Below are positions 26,005 to 35,390 of a stretch of DNA of 64,000 bases, one piece after another. Within the stretch, counting starts at the first letter, position 1, and every line of letters starts with the position of its first letter. The translations under genes were made by a program, and so were the position numbers. The notes beneath the pieces were generated by a model. The model saw nothing but the letters and a program-made list of their open reading frames with translations, did no database searches and was not told the DNA's origin. The stretch is from Bacteroidota bacterium. Lineage in GTDB: Bacteria; Bacteroidota; Bacteroidia; B-17B0; Aurantibacillaceae. Location of the stretch: contig JAAFIQ010000011.1 of NCBI GenBank assembly GCA_013298715.1, positions 1-64,000 on the forward strand, given 5' to 3'.

Positions 26005-27822
26005 ATGAATAAAGTTGCAAAGAGGCTAATACTATTTCTAGCATTAATTTTTCTTCGTTTATTATTGAATTCTCAAGATAAAGGAAAAATTCAAGAATGT
26101 TTATCAATTATAGCCCAAGGAAACGAAGATACCCTAATGGTAAAAGCTTGCAATGACTTAGCGACCGAATTTTTAGGCTCCGATGACGAAAAAGCCAAGA
26201 TGTATGCTAACAAAGCATTAAGACTCTCTATTAAACTCTCCAATAAATACTTACAATCATGGTCGCTAAATTTAATTGGAATGTCTTACGATTATTTAGG
26301 TAAGCCAGATAGCGCTTTGTTTAACTATCAAAAGGCAATTAAAATAAAAAATGTGTTACAAGATAATGATGGACTTGGCTCTGTTTATATGAATATAGGC
26401 GTAATGTATTATTATCAAAATAATACTCCCAAAGCAATTGAATATTACACAAAATCCATAAACTATTTTTACAAAGTAAATAATCAAAAAAGAATTGCAG
26501 GCATATTTAATAATTTAGGTATAATATACCGACAAGAAAAAAAGTACATTTCGGCAATTGAAATGTTCGAGAAGGCATTTGATATTAAATCTAAGATTAA
26601 AGACACGGTTGGTATGGCAAATGCCTTTGGCAATCTAGGTGTGGTATACCAAAAAATGGGTAACTATAGAAAAGCAGAGCAGTATCACCTCAAATCAATG
26701 CGTTTGGATAGTTTAACAACCAATAATTATAACCTTGTATCTTCTTACATAAGTTTAGCTGAACTTTATTTCTACATAAAAAAATACGATGCTGTTAAAA
26801 ATTACTTGAATAAAGCCATTGAAAAAGGAGATAAAATAAATGCGATTCATTATTTAGATGATGCTTACTTGTTATACACAAAAAATGATAGCGTTACCAA
26901 AAATGATAAAATGGCCTACCTACATTTAAAAAAATATATTTACTATAACAATGAAGTTTTAAAAACCGACCGTTTAAAACAAATGGATAAACTAGAAACT
27001 GTTTTTTTAGTGAAAGAAAAAGAAAATCGAATAAATTTACTTAACGCAACCTCACAAATTAATGAACTAAAAATTCAACAGCAAAAGAAACAATTGTTGG
27101 TGTTTGTTATAGTTTCGGCTTTATTAATCTGCCTAATAATTGTGATACTAATATCTTATAAACGCACACAACATCAAAGAAGAGAGTTGCATAAAAAAAA
27201 TACAAAAATCGAAGAAATTTTAAACGAAAAAGAAACCTTGCTTAAAGAAATTCATCACCGTGTAAAAAATAATTTACAAATAATTTCAAGTCTACTTAAC
27301 TTACAATCGCGCTATATAAAAGATGATAATGCCTTAAATGCCATAAACGAAAGCAAAGAACGCATAAACGCAATTTCGTTATTGCATAAAGAAATTTATC
27401 AAAATGAGGTTCTAAAATTAATTGATACCAAGGCATATTTCGAGAATTTGTTTACTCATTTGCAAAATGCTTTCGATCCAACAAAAAAATGTAACCTAAC
27501 TATATATATTGACGAACTATTTTTAGATATAGATAGCCTGTTACCTCTTGGCTTAATTGCAAACGAATTAATAACTAATGCATACAAATATGGCTGCGCC
27601 AACACCAACCCACAAATTAATTTTGCGCTTACTAAAAATTTAAAAACAGTAACCATGTCTGTTCAAGACAACGGAAAAGGATTTAATGAAAATTTTTCTT
27701 TTGAAAAGTTAAACTCGTTAGGATTAAAATTAATTTCGTTATTTGCCAATAAATTAAATGCAAAAGTGATTACAGAAAATAACTCAGGAGCTTGTATAAA
27801 ATTAATATTTAGTTTAAAATAG
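26005..27822 (+). CDS. TPR-containing sensor histidine kinase, HisKA_2 type
   Basis: The protein has 605 residues from ATG 26005. An N-terminal signal/anchor ('[14 protein letters not shown]') is followed by about six tetratricopeptide repeats up to residue 310, a membrane span near 365-388 and a coiled coil. The HisKA_2 box '[20 protein letters not shown]' (phospho-His near 416) and a HATPase domain ('[12 protein letters not shown]', 'DNGKGFN') follow. TPRs would sense periplasmic or membrane partners. The response regulator begins 6 bp downstream and is the obvious partner. Confidence 0.92.
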   Translation: MNKVAKRLILFLALIFLRLLLNSQDKGKIQECLSIIAQGNEDTLMVKACNDLATEFLGSDDEKAKMYANKALRLSIKLSNKYLQSWSLNLIGMSYDYLGKPDSALFNYQKAIKIKNVLQDNDGLGSVYMNIGVMYYYQNNTPKAIEYYTKSINYFYKVNNQKRIAGIFNNLGIIYRQEKKYISAIEMFEKAFDIKSKIKDTVGMANAFGNLGVVYQKMGNYRKAEQYHLKSMRLDSLTTNNYNLVSSYISLAELYFYIKKYDAVKNYLNKAIEKGDKINAIHYLDDAYLLYTKNDSVTKNDKMAYLHLKKYIYYNNEVLKTDRLKQMDKLETVFLVKEKENRINLLNATSQINELKIQQQKKQLLVFVIVSALLICLIIVILISYKRTQHQRRELHKKNTKIEEILNEKETLLKEIHHRVKNNLQIISSLLNLQSRYIKDDNALNAINESKERINAISLLHKEIYQNEVLKLIDTKAYFENLFTHLQNAFDPTKKCNLTIYIDELFLDIDSLLPLGLIANELITNAYKYGCANTNPQINFALTKNLKTVTMSVQDNGKGFNENFSFEKLNSLGLKLISLFANKLNAKVITENNSGACIKLIFSLK

Positions 27823-27828
27823 TAAAGT

Positions 27829-28437
27829 ATGGAAATATTAATAGTTGAAGACGAGCCATTGATTGCTGAAGATATTAGTTACTTTTTAGAAGAAGCTGGT
27901 TATAAAAAAAATGTAATTGTGCATTCCTATACTCAAGCAATTACGCAGCTAGAAACGAAAAATTTCGATTTTATTTTTTTAGATTTTAATTTAGGTGAAG
28001 ATTCATCAGGTGCAGATTTGGCAAAAGAAGTAAATTTAAATTACATGATACCCTTTGCGTTTATTACATCTTACGCCGATAAAAATTCAATTCAGCAAAT
28101 TAAAGTATTGCACCCAGTTGGATATATTGTAAAACCTTTTAATGGTAAAGAAATTCCCGCTGTGTTAGAATTGGGTTTAGAGTTATTTTATTCTTACATG
28201 GATACAAATAAAGAATTAGACCTAAACAAAATTAATAAGTTTGCAAATAGCACATTAACTCCGCAAGAGATAAACATTTTAGCAAAACTTATTGAAGGTA
28301 AAAGTAATAAACAAATTTCTGATGAGTTGTTCGTGTCAATAAACACAACCAAAACGCATTTAAAAAATATTTTCTTAAAGTTAGACGTAAGCTCACGCTC
28401 AGAGGCAATGGTAATTTTAGCAAAGTGCCAATCCTAA
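27829..28437 (+). CDS. Response regulator, REC plus LuxR HTH
   Basis: The protein has 202 residues. The receiver domain has the acidic pocket 'VEDEP', phospho-acceptor Asp52 in 'FLDFNLGE', Thr/Ser in 'FITSYAD' and the Lys in 'YIVKPFNG'. The C-terminal LuxR-type helix-turn-helix is 'LTPQEINILAKLIEGKSNKQIS' (in part). It is paired with the preceding HisKA_2 kinase and is expected to bind DNA on phosphorylation. Confidence 0.93.
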   Translation: MEILIVEDEPLIAEDISYFLEEAGYKKNVIVHSYTQAITQLETKNFDFIFLDFNLGEDSSGADLAKEVNLNYMIPFAFITSYADKNSIQQIKVLHPVGYIVKPFNGKEIPAVLELGLELFYSYMDTNKELDLNKINKFANSTLTPQEINILAKLIEGKSNKQISDELFVSINTTKTHLKNIFLKLDVSSRSEAMVILAKCQS

Positions 28438-28468
28438 ACTCCCAAAAAAGCACCCAATAATATTAAAA

Positions 28469-28514
28469 TCACCCTTACGGGTGAAAAATTACACTTTCAC
28501 TTAAGGTAACTTTG
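28469..28514 (+). promoter_or_regulatory. Hairpin, then -7 box (TAACTTTG) of the next gene
   Basis: TCACCC-TTAC-GGGTGA (28469-28484) is a perfect 6-bp stem with a tetraloop after the response regulator gene, followed by A residues, so it is at best a weak terminator. TAACTTTG (28507-28514) fits TAnnTTTG and lies 18 bp before the ATG at 28533. Confidence 0.45.
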
Positions 28515-28532
28515 TTTCAATAAAAAAACACT

Positions 28533-29795
28533 ATGAAACAAAAATTATTATTACTCGCAACAATTTTTACGTTTGTTACAAAAGCGCAAACGTTTAACAT
28601 TACAAACTTCACAGAAGATGGCTACCCAGTTAGTATTGGCTTTCCATCGAAAGTTGAAAAATCCATTAAACCTTCTGCAAACGACACAATGTTAACAGCA
28701 TACTCAGGTGGAGGTGGTGTTACTTTTGCTATCACCGTTAGCAAGGTAAAAGATCAAAGTTTTGCTGAGCGAGCTGTACCTGGAATTATTAAACGTCTAG
28801 AAGCTAAAGCCGCAAAAGTTGATTTAAAAAACGCATCTAGTTTACTTGGCTACAACACAACTTACATAACTTATGTAAACGATAAAGGATCATTTATTTG
28901 TATTCACGTATTTAACATTGAGCGTTATATTTTTCAAATTTTCACAATGAACAAAACAAGTTACTTAAACGATTCACAAAATGCCACATTTTTTAATTCC
29001 TTAGTTTTTAACAAAAACGGAAGCGTTGCTACAAACCCTTCTTTATCTGGCAAAAATGGGTCTTTACAAAATAATACCACACAGCCCAGCAATAATAATT
29101 CACAACCGGTTTCAAATAACACAAGTAATAGTAATTCAGGCACTTGGAATGTAAACGACAGAGCCGAAATTTATGACACAAAAGAAAAAAAATGGTTTGG
29201 TTGCTTAATTTTAAAAGTAAATAGTAATGGTACATATAAAATTGGTTACGATGGTTATGGAGATACTTACGATGAAGATGTAACTGCTGATAGATTAGCA
29301 AAACCAACTTCAAACACAACGCCTGCAAATCCACCGTATGTAAAAGCTGTAAAAGGACAAAAAATTTACATTAAAGGAAATTTAAAAAGCGGACAAATAA
29401 TGGAAGATTTTGAGTGGGCAGAATCAAGTTCTATGGCTTGTTGGGTTGGAATTAGAAATATTGAATTTGAAGGGAAACATGTTGCCTATTGGTTTGATTT
29501 ACCTAAAAAGTCTATTGTAAAAATAACAGTAACACCTGCAAGCTCAAATTCACGAATTAATATTTACGGTTATTCTGGTTTTGATTTTATAAAAACACCT
29601 CCAGAGGTAAGTCGCTGCACTGCTTGTGAAGCTTCTTTTCCTGAATGGATTGGACAGCCGAATTTAAGCGAGCCATCAAAACCACAAACAATCGAATTTA
29701 ATGCAACTACAATTCGTAATAGGGTATACTTTGCTGTGGCAGGTGCTAAAGGAGTAGTAGAAGGTGATTATACAATTACAATTGATATGCAATAA
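28533..29795 (+). CDS. Secreted protein with central Tudor/agenet-like domain
   Basis: The protein has 420 residues, with a signal peptide ending 'FVTKAQT'. Residues of about 20-155 form an alpha/beta domain resembling PsbP/DUF1795-type proteins. An Asn/Ser/Gln-rich linker follows. Residues of about 205-262 look like a Tudor/agenet fold ('WNVNDRAEIYDTKEKKWFGC' then 'GTYKIGYDGYGDTYDEDV'). The rest is beta-rich with 'CTACEASFP'. No catalytic motif is visible. It probably acts at the cell surface or in the periplasm. Function is unknown. Confidence 0.7.
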   Translation: MKQKLLLLATIFTFVTKAQTFNITNFTEDGYPVSIGFPSKVEKSIKPSANDTMLTAYSGGGGVTFAITVSKVKDQSFAERAVPGIIKRLEAKAAKVDLKNASSLLGYNTTYITYVNDKGSFICIHVFNIERYIFQIFTMNKTSYLNDSQNATFFNSLVFNKNGSVATNPSLSGKNGSLQNNTTQPSNNNSQPVSNNTSNSNSGTWNVNDRAEIYDTKEKKWFGCLILKVNSNGTYKIGYDGYGDTYDEDVTADRLAKPTSNTTPANPPYVKAVKGQKIYIKGNLKSGQIMEDFEWAESSSMACWVGIRNIEFEGKHVAYWFDLPKKSIVKITVTPASSNSRINIYGYSGFDFIKTPPEVSRCTACEASFPEWIGQPNLSEPSKPQTIEFNATTIRNRVYFAVAGAKGVVEGDYTITIDMQ

Positions 29796-29896
29796 ATTCA
29801 AATCGCTAATTCAAATTTTAGTGTATCAAAAAAAAATTAGGGTTTTAAAAATTACTCAATTAAAATCTAATCAAATTATTTAAAACTAAACTATTC

Positions 29897-30586
29897 ATGA
29901 AAAATTTAAATTTAATATTTATATCAGTTATAGTAATCTTATCATTTAACTCTTGTGGGGGAGGAGTCAATAATAAAAAAGGAAGCGATTTAAAAGGAGA
30001 AGATGCCATTAAATACCTTGCAGGTAAAGAAAGAAAATACTGGCAATTAGACAAAGGCCATGATTATTATGAATACATACAATTTGAACAAGGTGGCAAA
30101 GGAATTGGTACCAAGGGCATAGATTTAACTTATAAAATAAAGGATGACGAAATAGAATTAAAAGATTATTTAACCGTTAAATTCAAAATAGTAGAAATAA
30201 ATAATGATAAAATGATTTTACTATCTTCTAAACAAGATAGTTTAACCTATTTGTATATTGAACCTGGAAGTGAATTGGCAAAAGAAAAGCCATATTTAGA
30301 AATTAACCCAAAATGGTTGAATGGACAATATGGTACATGTTGGAAATTTTCTGATGGCGGAAAAATATACTCTTACATGAATGATGGAAGTATAATAGAT
30401 GCGATTTCGTTACGGAAAATTGCAGACTGGAAAATAAATGATAATACACTTATGTTTGGCCAATCTAACTGTACTATAAGGCGACTTTCTCCAATTTATT
30501 TTGATTATGATGCAATGGGATATCCGGTTACATTAAATTACTATAGTGAAGCAAATATAGATGGAACTCCAACAAAAAAAGAATAA
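29897..30586 (+). CDS. Lipoprotein of unknown function
   Basis: The protein has 229 residues. The N-terminus has a basic start, hydrophobic segment and lipobox 'SFNSCGGG' (Cys near 20) followed by Gly/Asn, a usual lipoprotein export pattern in Bacteroidota. The mature part is beta-strand-rich ('YYEYIQFEQGGKGIGTKGIDLTYKIKDD' in part), reminiscent of lipocalin-like small-molecule-binding lipoproteins. I do not recognise a named family. It overlaps the track's version of the next gene, but not its likelier start. Confidence 0.75.
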   Translation: MKNLNLIFISVIVILSFNSCGGGVNNKKGSDLKGEDAIKYLAGKERKYWQLDKGHDYYEYIQFEQGGKGIGTKGIDLTYKIKDDEIELKDYLTVKFKIVEINNDKMILLSSKQDSLTYLYIEPGSELAKEKPYLEINPKWLNGQYGTCWKFSDGGKIYSYMNDGSIIDAISLRKIADWKINDNTLMFGQSNCTIRRLSPIYFDYDAMGYPVTLNYYSEANIDGTPTKKE

Positions 30587-30617
30587 TCGTTTGGTTCAAC
30601 TAAAATTTACACAGCTT

Positions 30618-31037
30618 ATGCTATTAATAACATTCAGAACGCAAAAATACTTTATACTTGCTCTTGCTTTCGTCTTATTTCTTTCGTGCAATTCAGAAAA
30701 AAACAAGTTCAACGGTCGGTGGTCAGTGTATTCAGAAAAAGTAAGCAACAATCCTGAACCCTACATTTATACTGTTAACAACAAATATTTTCTTTTCAGA
30801 AATGATGGCATGTTAATTTCAAGTTACGAAAACAATTATTCAGAATATTGGGGCAGCGATAAGCAAGATTACAAGGCTAAAGACAGTAAACTGATAATAT
30901 ATATGAGGAACTCAGAATTAGAGGATAATATTTTTAAATATAAATTTATTAATGATACCACATTATCCTTGATTTATATAAAACCTGAACTCGCTAATGA
31001 AACAGAACTAACTCTATATCGTATTGGTGATAAATAA
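30618..31037 (+). CDS. Lipoprotein, lipocalin-like size
   Basis: The ORF track begins at 30561, but the ATG at 30618 gives a proper export signal: 'YFILALAFVLFLSC' with the Cys in a lipobox context. That leaves a protein of 139 residues. 'FNGRWSVYSEKV' near the mature start and 'YIYTVNNKYFLFRNDG' are typical of beta-barrel lipocalin-like domains that open with a G-x-W motif. It is similar in layout to the preceding lipoprotein. Function is unknown. The next gene overlaps its end by about 14 bp. Confidence 0.7.
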   Translation: MLLITFRTQKYFILALAFVLFLSCNSEKNKFNGRWSVYSEKVSNNPEPYIYTVNNKYFLFRNDGMLISSYENNYSEYWGSDKQDYKAKDSKLIIYMRNSELEDNIFKYKFINDTTLSLIYIKPELANETELTLYRIGDK

Positions 31038-32703
31038 TAAACACATATTTTATTATCGCAAGTATTCAATTGTACTAATTTGCATTTTCTCATTTTATAA
31101 TTTTAGTGCTCAAACGCAAATCGATTCGTTAATGGCTATTGTTAATACTACGAAAAATGATTCGGTAAAAATCTATAATACGCTTTTAATATCTGAAAAA
31201 TATTCATCTAAAACAGAATTTTCAAAATCTGCGCAATTTGCCGAACAAGGGCTAATTTTAGCTGAAAAATACAAATCAAAACGGTTAATCGCACTTGCAA
31301 AAAATAGATTAGCTCATACATTTTATGAAAGAAACTTATATAAAAAAGCAATTCCTAATTTTGAGAATGCGCTTAGTTACTATGTAGAAAGTGGTAATAG
31401 AAAAGGGCAATCGCAGGTGGAGGCAAATTTAGGCTTATGTTTTAATGAAATTGGACAAAATGATGTAGCTCTAGAATATTTGTTGAGTTGTATTAAAATT
31501 AAAGAAGAACTAAAAGACGAAAAAGGCTGTGCCTCAAGCTATCTAATACTAGGGAATATATTTCAAGATATTAAAAATTTTAAGGAGGCTAATAATTACT
31601 ATAAAAAAGCTCTAGCCATAAGAAAAAAAACAAACGACTTAGCAGGCCAATCGAGCTGTTACAACAATATTGGAAATATTTTTTACCGCGAAAACAATTT
31701 AGACTCTGCACTAATTTATTACCAAAATTCTATTTCACTTAAAGAGAAAATTAACGATCGGAAACGACTTTCAACCAGCTATAATAATATTGGTAGCTTA
31801 TATCACAAATTAAAAAAATATGATATAGCGTTAACATACTTTGATAAAGCTCTGAAAAACAACGAGATCATAAAATCGATAAACGGGATGACGTTTACGT
31901 ATATAAATTTTGCACAAACCTATTTGGCACAAGCAAAAATAAATGATGCATATACTATGGCTAATATGGCTTTAAAAACAGCCCAGTTAACTGAAGCATC
32001 TGATGAAATATCACAGAGTTACTTATTCTTGGCTAAATGCGATTCGGCCAAAAACGATTTTAAGAGCGCCTATGCTAACTTTATAGAATTTTACTTAAAT
32101 GATAAAAAAAGTTTCAATGAAAACAGCAATAAAAAAATGCTTGAGTTAAAATCTACCTACGATGCTGAAAAAAAAGAACAAGAGATTGCATTGCTAAATA
32201 AAAACACCCAAATACAAAATGCTGAACTTGAAAAACAAAAACTTATTCTACTTCAAAACCAACAAAATTTAGCGTTGCTAAACAGCCAAAACCAAATTAA
32301 AGAGTTAAGTATTTTCAAGAAAAACAATGAACTTGCAAAACAAGCTTTAATAAACGAAACTCAAAAAAAAGATATTGATAATTTGCAAAAAATTAAAATT
32401 TTGAAAGAAAATGAAGCCAAGCAAAATCAAAAAAACTTAAGTTATCAAAAACGAATTTCGTTAGCATTCGCTTTTGTTGGGATACTAGCTTTTGGTTTAC
32501 TAATACTTGCATATAAAGCATATAAACAAAAGTTAAAAGCAAATGAAATTATAACATTAAAAATTAATGAAGTAAATCTTCAAAAAAATTTGGTTGAAGA
32601 AAAACAAAAAGAAATTATTCAAAGCATTCAATACGCAAAGCGTATTCAAGAAAGTTTATTACCAAATCAAAAATACATTCATAAAAATTTGAATAAAAAC
32701 TAA
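31024..32703 (+). CDS. TPR membrane protein truncated before a SpoIIE phosphatase domain
   Basis: The protein has 559 residues from a TTG (GTG at 31027 is an alternative), overlapping the previous gene. A signal peptide ends 'FYNFSAQ'. About seven tetratricopeptide repeats run to residue 330, followed by a long Gln/Asn/Lys coiled coil, a membrane span ('ISLAFAFVGILAFGLLILAY') and 'EIIQSIQYAKRIQESLLPNQ'. In Bacteroidota that last motif is the entry helix of SpoIIE/PP2C phosphatase domains, which normally continue for about 200 residues. Here the protein stops 12 residues later. It looks like a sensor that has lost its output domain. Confidence 0.82.
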   Translation: MVINNKHIFYYRKYSIVLICIFSFYNFSAQTQIDSLMAIVNTTKNDSVKIYNTLLISEKYSSKTEFSKSAQFAEQGLILAEKYKSKRLIALAKNRLAHTFYERNLYKKAIPNFENALSYYVESGNRKGQSQVEANLGLCFNEIGQNDVALEYLLSCIKIKEELKDEKGCASSYLILGNIFQDIKNFKEANNYYKKALAIRKKTNDLAGQSSCYNNIGNIFYRENNLDSALIYYQNSISLKEKINDRKRLSTSYNNIGSLYHKLKKYDIALTYFDKALKNNEIIKSINGMTFTYINFAQTYLAQAKINDAYTMANMALKTAQLTEASDEISQSYLFLAKCDSAKNDFKSAYANFIEFYLNDKKSFNENSNKKMLELKSTYDAEKKEQEIALLNKNTQIQNAELEKQKLILLQNQQNLALLNSQNQIKELSIFKKNNELAKQALINETQKKDIDNLQKIKILKENEAKQNQKNLSYQKRISLAFAFVGILAFGLLILAYKAYKQKLKANEIITLKINEVNLQKNLVEEKQKEIIQSIQYAKRIQESLLPNQKYIHKNLNKN

Positions 32704-32718
32704 TAGACTCGGAAACCG

Positions 32719-33345
32719 TCAATCAAATTTTACAATTCCCATTTTAATGCTCTTTTTGATTAACTCAGCCACGTTGTTTACTCTTAGCTTGTTAAAAACG
32801 TTGTGCCTATGCGCATCAACCGTTCTGATACTTAAATTTAATTTAACAGCAATTTCTTTGTTTGTTAAACCGTTTGAAATCCAAAATACAACTTCGCTTT
32901 CTCTTTCGGTTAGTCGTTCTGTAACTTCAAATCGTATATTTAGTCCATCAACAGCGCCATCATATACCGGAAAATGAGAAATTCCTTTGTAACTCTCGCT
33001 AATCAATAACTTTATTCTACTCGAGTCATACTCCTTTAATAAAAAAGACTTTACGCCTATTTTTTTTGCTTTATTAATATAGGTAGGATTGTAGTGCATT
33101 GAAATTATTATACAAACCACCTGGGGAAAAAGAACTTTTACTTTTTCAATCAATTCAAAACCGCTTATGTAAGGCATGCTCACGTCTGTTATCAAAATAT
33201 CAGGAATATCTTTTTTAAATGCCTCTAGCGCCTCTTGTCCATTACCGCATTCAAAACAAATTTCAAAATCAGAAATTTCTTTCACTAATTTAACCGTTCC
33301 TTCTCTCACCAATGAGTGATCATCTACAACACCTACCTTAATCAT
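32719..33345 (-). CDS. NarL/LuxR-family response regulator
   Basis: The protein has 208 residues. The receiver has 'VVDDHSLVREG', phospho-acceptor Asp54 ('LITDVSMPY') and the conserved Lys in 'FLLKEYD'. The LuxR helix-turn-helix reads 'LTERESEVVFWISNGLTNKEIA' (in part) with 'IRTVDAHRHNVFNKL'. It follows the PAS kinase gene by 2 bp and is its likely partner. Confidence 0.94.
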   Translation of the reverse strand: MIKVGVVDDHSLVREGTVKLVKEISDFEICFECGNGQEALEAFKKDIPDILITDVSMPYISGFELIEKVKVLFPQVVCIIISMHYNPTYINKAKKIGVKSFLLKEYDSSRIKLLISESYKGISHFPVYDGAVDGLNIRFEVTERLTERESEVVFWISNGLTNKEIAVKLNLSIRTVDAHRHNVFNKLRVNNVAELIKKSIKMGIVKFD

Positions 33346-33347
33346 TT

Positions 33348-35162
33348 TTAATTTTTAATCTTTAAATTAACTTTAATTTTACACCCTTCACCAACATTCG
33401 ATTCAATTTCTAAATCGCCATCTAAAAAATCTACGCGCTGTTGCAAACTAGATAACCCACTTGTCAACTTTAGTTCTGGCGGACTGGCTAAAGTTTCAAA
33501 ATTAAATCCATTGCCGTTATCAGTTACAAATATTGCAAATTCTGTTTCTGTTTCATGTAGATGTATTTTAACAGAAGTTGCGTTACTATGTTTAATAATA
33601 TTATTCAAAATTTCCTGAATGATTCTGAAAATATTAATTTCAAAATCTTTACTGAACCGCTTTTGACTCAAATTATTTTTAATCTCAAAATTTATTGAGT
33701 TCAAATTTCTAAAAAACGATTCAAATAAACTCTCAATGGCACGTTTTAAGCCAAATTCAAACAAGGTGTTAGGCATAATATCGTACGAAATATTTCTTAC
33801 GCTGGTTATTGTTTCAGTTAAAATGAGTTTTATATCGTTCAAATTTGTTTCAAATGAATTAGAATTATTTTGTAAATTACTAACACGAATTTTAAGTGCT
33901 GTCAACATTTGCCCTACCTCGTCGTGTAAATCACGTGCAAGTCTCGCTCTTTCTTCTTCCTGCCCTTTTATAAAATACCTATTCCTTTCCTTTATCAACT
34001 CTATACTATCTTCATAATTTTTAGCTTTAAGTTTTTCAATCTCCTTATCTCGAATAATTTTTTCGGTTACGTCTCTTCCAAGAGAAAAAACTGTTTCTGT
34101 TTTCTTATCATAAAAGCTGTGCCAAAAAACGTGTGTAAGCTCTCCTTTATGATTTAGTTTTGAAACGTTATAATTTTTAAATGAACTACCTTCTATCAGA
34201 GCCATAAAATCTCTCTTGTAAATTTCTCCTTCTTTAGCTGAATTACCTGTTATTCCTGATTTTCCTATATATTCATGGTAGCTTGCATTTTCAAATTCTA
34301 ACAAGGCTTTATTTGCATCAATAATAACCCCATTCTTATCTAACACAAGAAAGTAGTCATGAGAATTATCTATAAAATTTTGGCTTCGCTCCAATTTTAA
34401 CTTTAATACTTTATCGGCCGTGCAATTATAAAACGAAATTGAAATAGCAAATATTTTATTTTTTTTATCTCTGATTGGTAAAAAATACCCTTCAAAGTAA
34501 TTTTTATTTTTATCTAAAAGTAGTTCTCTTTCAAAACGAATAACTTCACCTTCAAAGCATTTTAAAAGGTTATAATAAAATGTTTCAACTCCAATTAAAT
34601 CAACTAAAACGGAGCAATCTTCACCAATAATTGTATTCTGATTTAATAATTCACGCACAACTTCTTCACCTTTTAAATTTACCGATATAATTTTCTGAGA
34701 TTCATTTATAATAAATTCAGCATGAGGTTGGCTATTGAATATAGCATCAAAAAGACTTTTTGAAAGATCGAGTTTAATTTGATTATTAAATGCCTCGCTC
34801 ACATCTGCACCATACTTTACAAACCCTTTAAATTCGAGATTTTTATCAAAAATTGGATAGGCTCGTTCATAAATACTTACGTAACCACCAGAAACGTGTT
34901 TGAATTGGTACGTAATTTTATACGATGTTTGCAACTTTAAAGATTCGTTATATTTAAACCGCACAGCTTCTTTATTATCAGGGTGAATAAGGCTCAAAAA
35001 ATAGGTTGAATCAGATAACTTTTTTTTGCAAATTCCAATAACAGTTTGAAAAGCCTCGTTAACATAAATAATTTCTCCGTCTGCATCACAATACCAAAAA
35101 AGTTCATCGGTTTTATGCTGAAATATTTCAGTGAGGTCCAGTTCTTGTAGGTCAGAAATCAT
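33348..35162 (-). CDS. PAS-domain sensor histidine kinase, HisKA_3 type
   Basis: This is a 604-residue protein without clear membrane spans, so probably cytoplasmic. Three PAS-like domains run in order (about 10-120, 130-250 and 255-375). The HisKA_3 dimerisation box 'RARLARDLHDEVGQMLTALK' (His near 411) and the HATPase domain ('ILNNIIKHSNATSVKI', 'VTDNGNGFNF', 'GLSSLQQRVDFLDG') follow. This is the NarX/DesK-type kinase that pairs with NarL-type regulators, encoded 2 bp downstream. No sensor ligand is evident. Confidence 0.93.
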   Translation of the reverse strand: MISDLQELDLTEIFQHKTDELFWYCDADGEIIYVNEAFQTVIGICKKKLSDSTYFLSLIHPDNKEAVRFKYNESLKLQTSYKITYQFKHVSGGYVSIYERAYPIFDKNLEFKGFVKYGADVSEAFNNQIKLDLSKSLFDAIFNSQPHAEFIINESQKIISVNLKGEEVVRELLNQNTIIGEDCSVLVDLIGVETFYYNLLKCFEGEVIRFERELLLDKNKNYFEGYFLPIRDKKNKIFAISISFYNCTADKVLKLKLERSQNFIDNSHDYFLVLDKNGVIIDANKALLEFENASYHEYIGKSGITGNSAKEGEIYKRDFMALIEGSSFKNYNVSKLNHKGELTHVFWHSFYDKKTETVFSLGRDVTEKIIRDKEIEKLKAKNYEDSIELIKERNRYFIKGQEEERARLARDLHDEVGQMLTALKIRVSNLQNNSNSFETNLNDIKLILTETITSVRNISYDIMPNTLFEFGLKRAIESLFESFFRNLNSINFEIKNNLSQKRFSKDFEINIFRIIQEILNNIIKHSNATSVKIHLHETETEFAIFVTDNGNGFNFETLASPPELKLTSGLSSLQQRVDFLDGDLEIESNVGEGCKIKVNLKIKN

Positions 35163-35390
35163 AGGTGTTTTTAATATAAAAAAATTTAATTTTTAGACCA
35201 AAAAAAACACACAAGGAAAATAATCACTTTAATGAGAAATTATAATACTTAGTAGTTTTGTTGTCAAATCAAAAATAAACTATTATAAGTTTGCTTATTC
35301 ATACTTTAGTCGAATGGAAATATTTTTCGTCGAAACGTTAATTAAACCGTTTTAAGTATCAGTTTTTGAAGTTTACAACATTTAGAAAAA

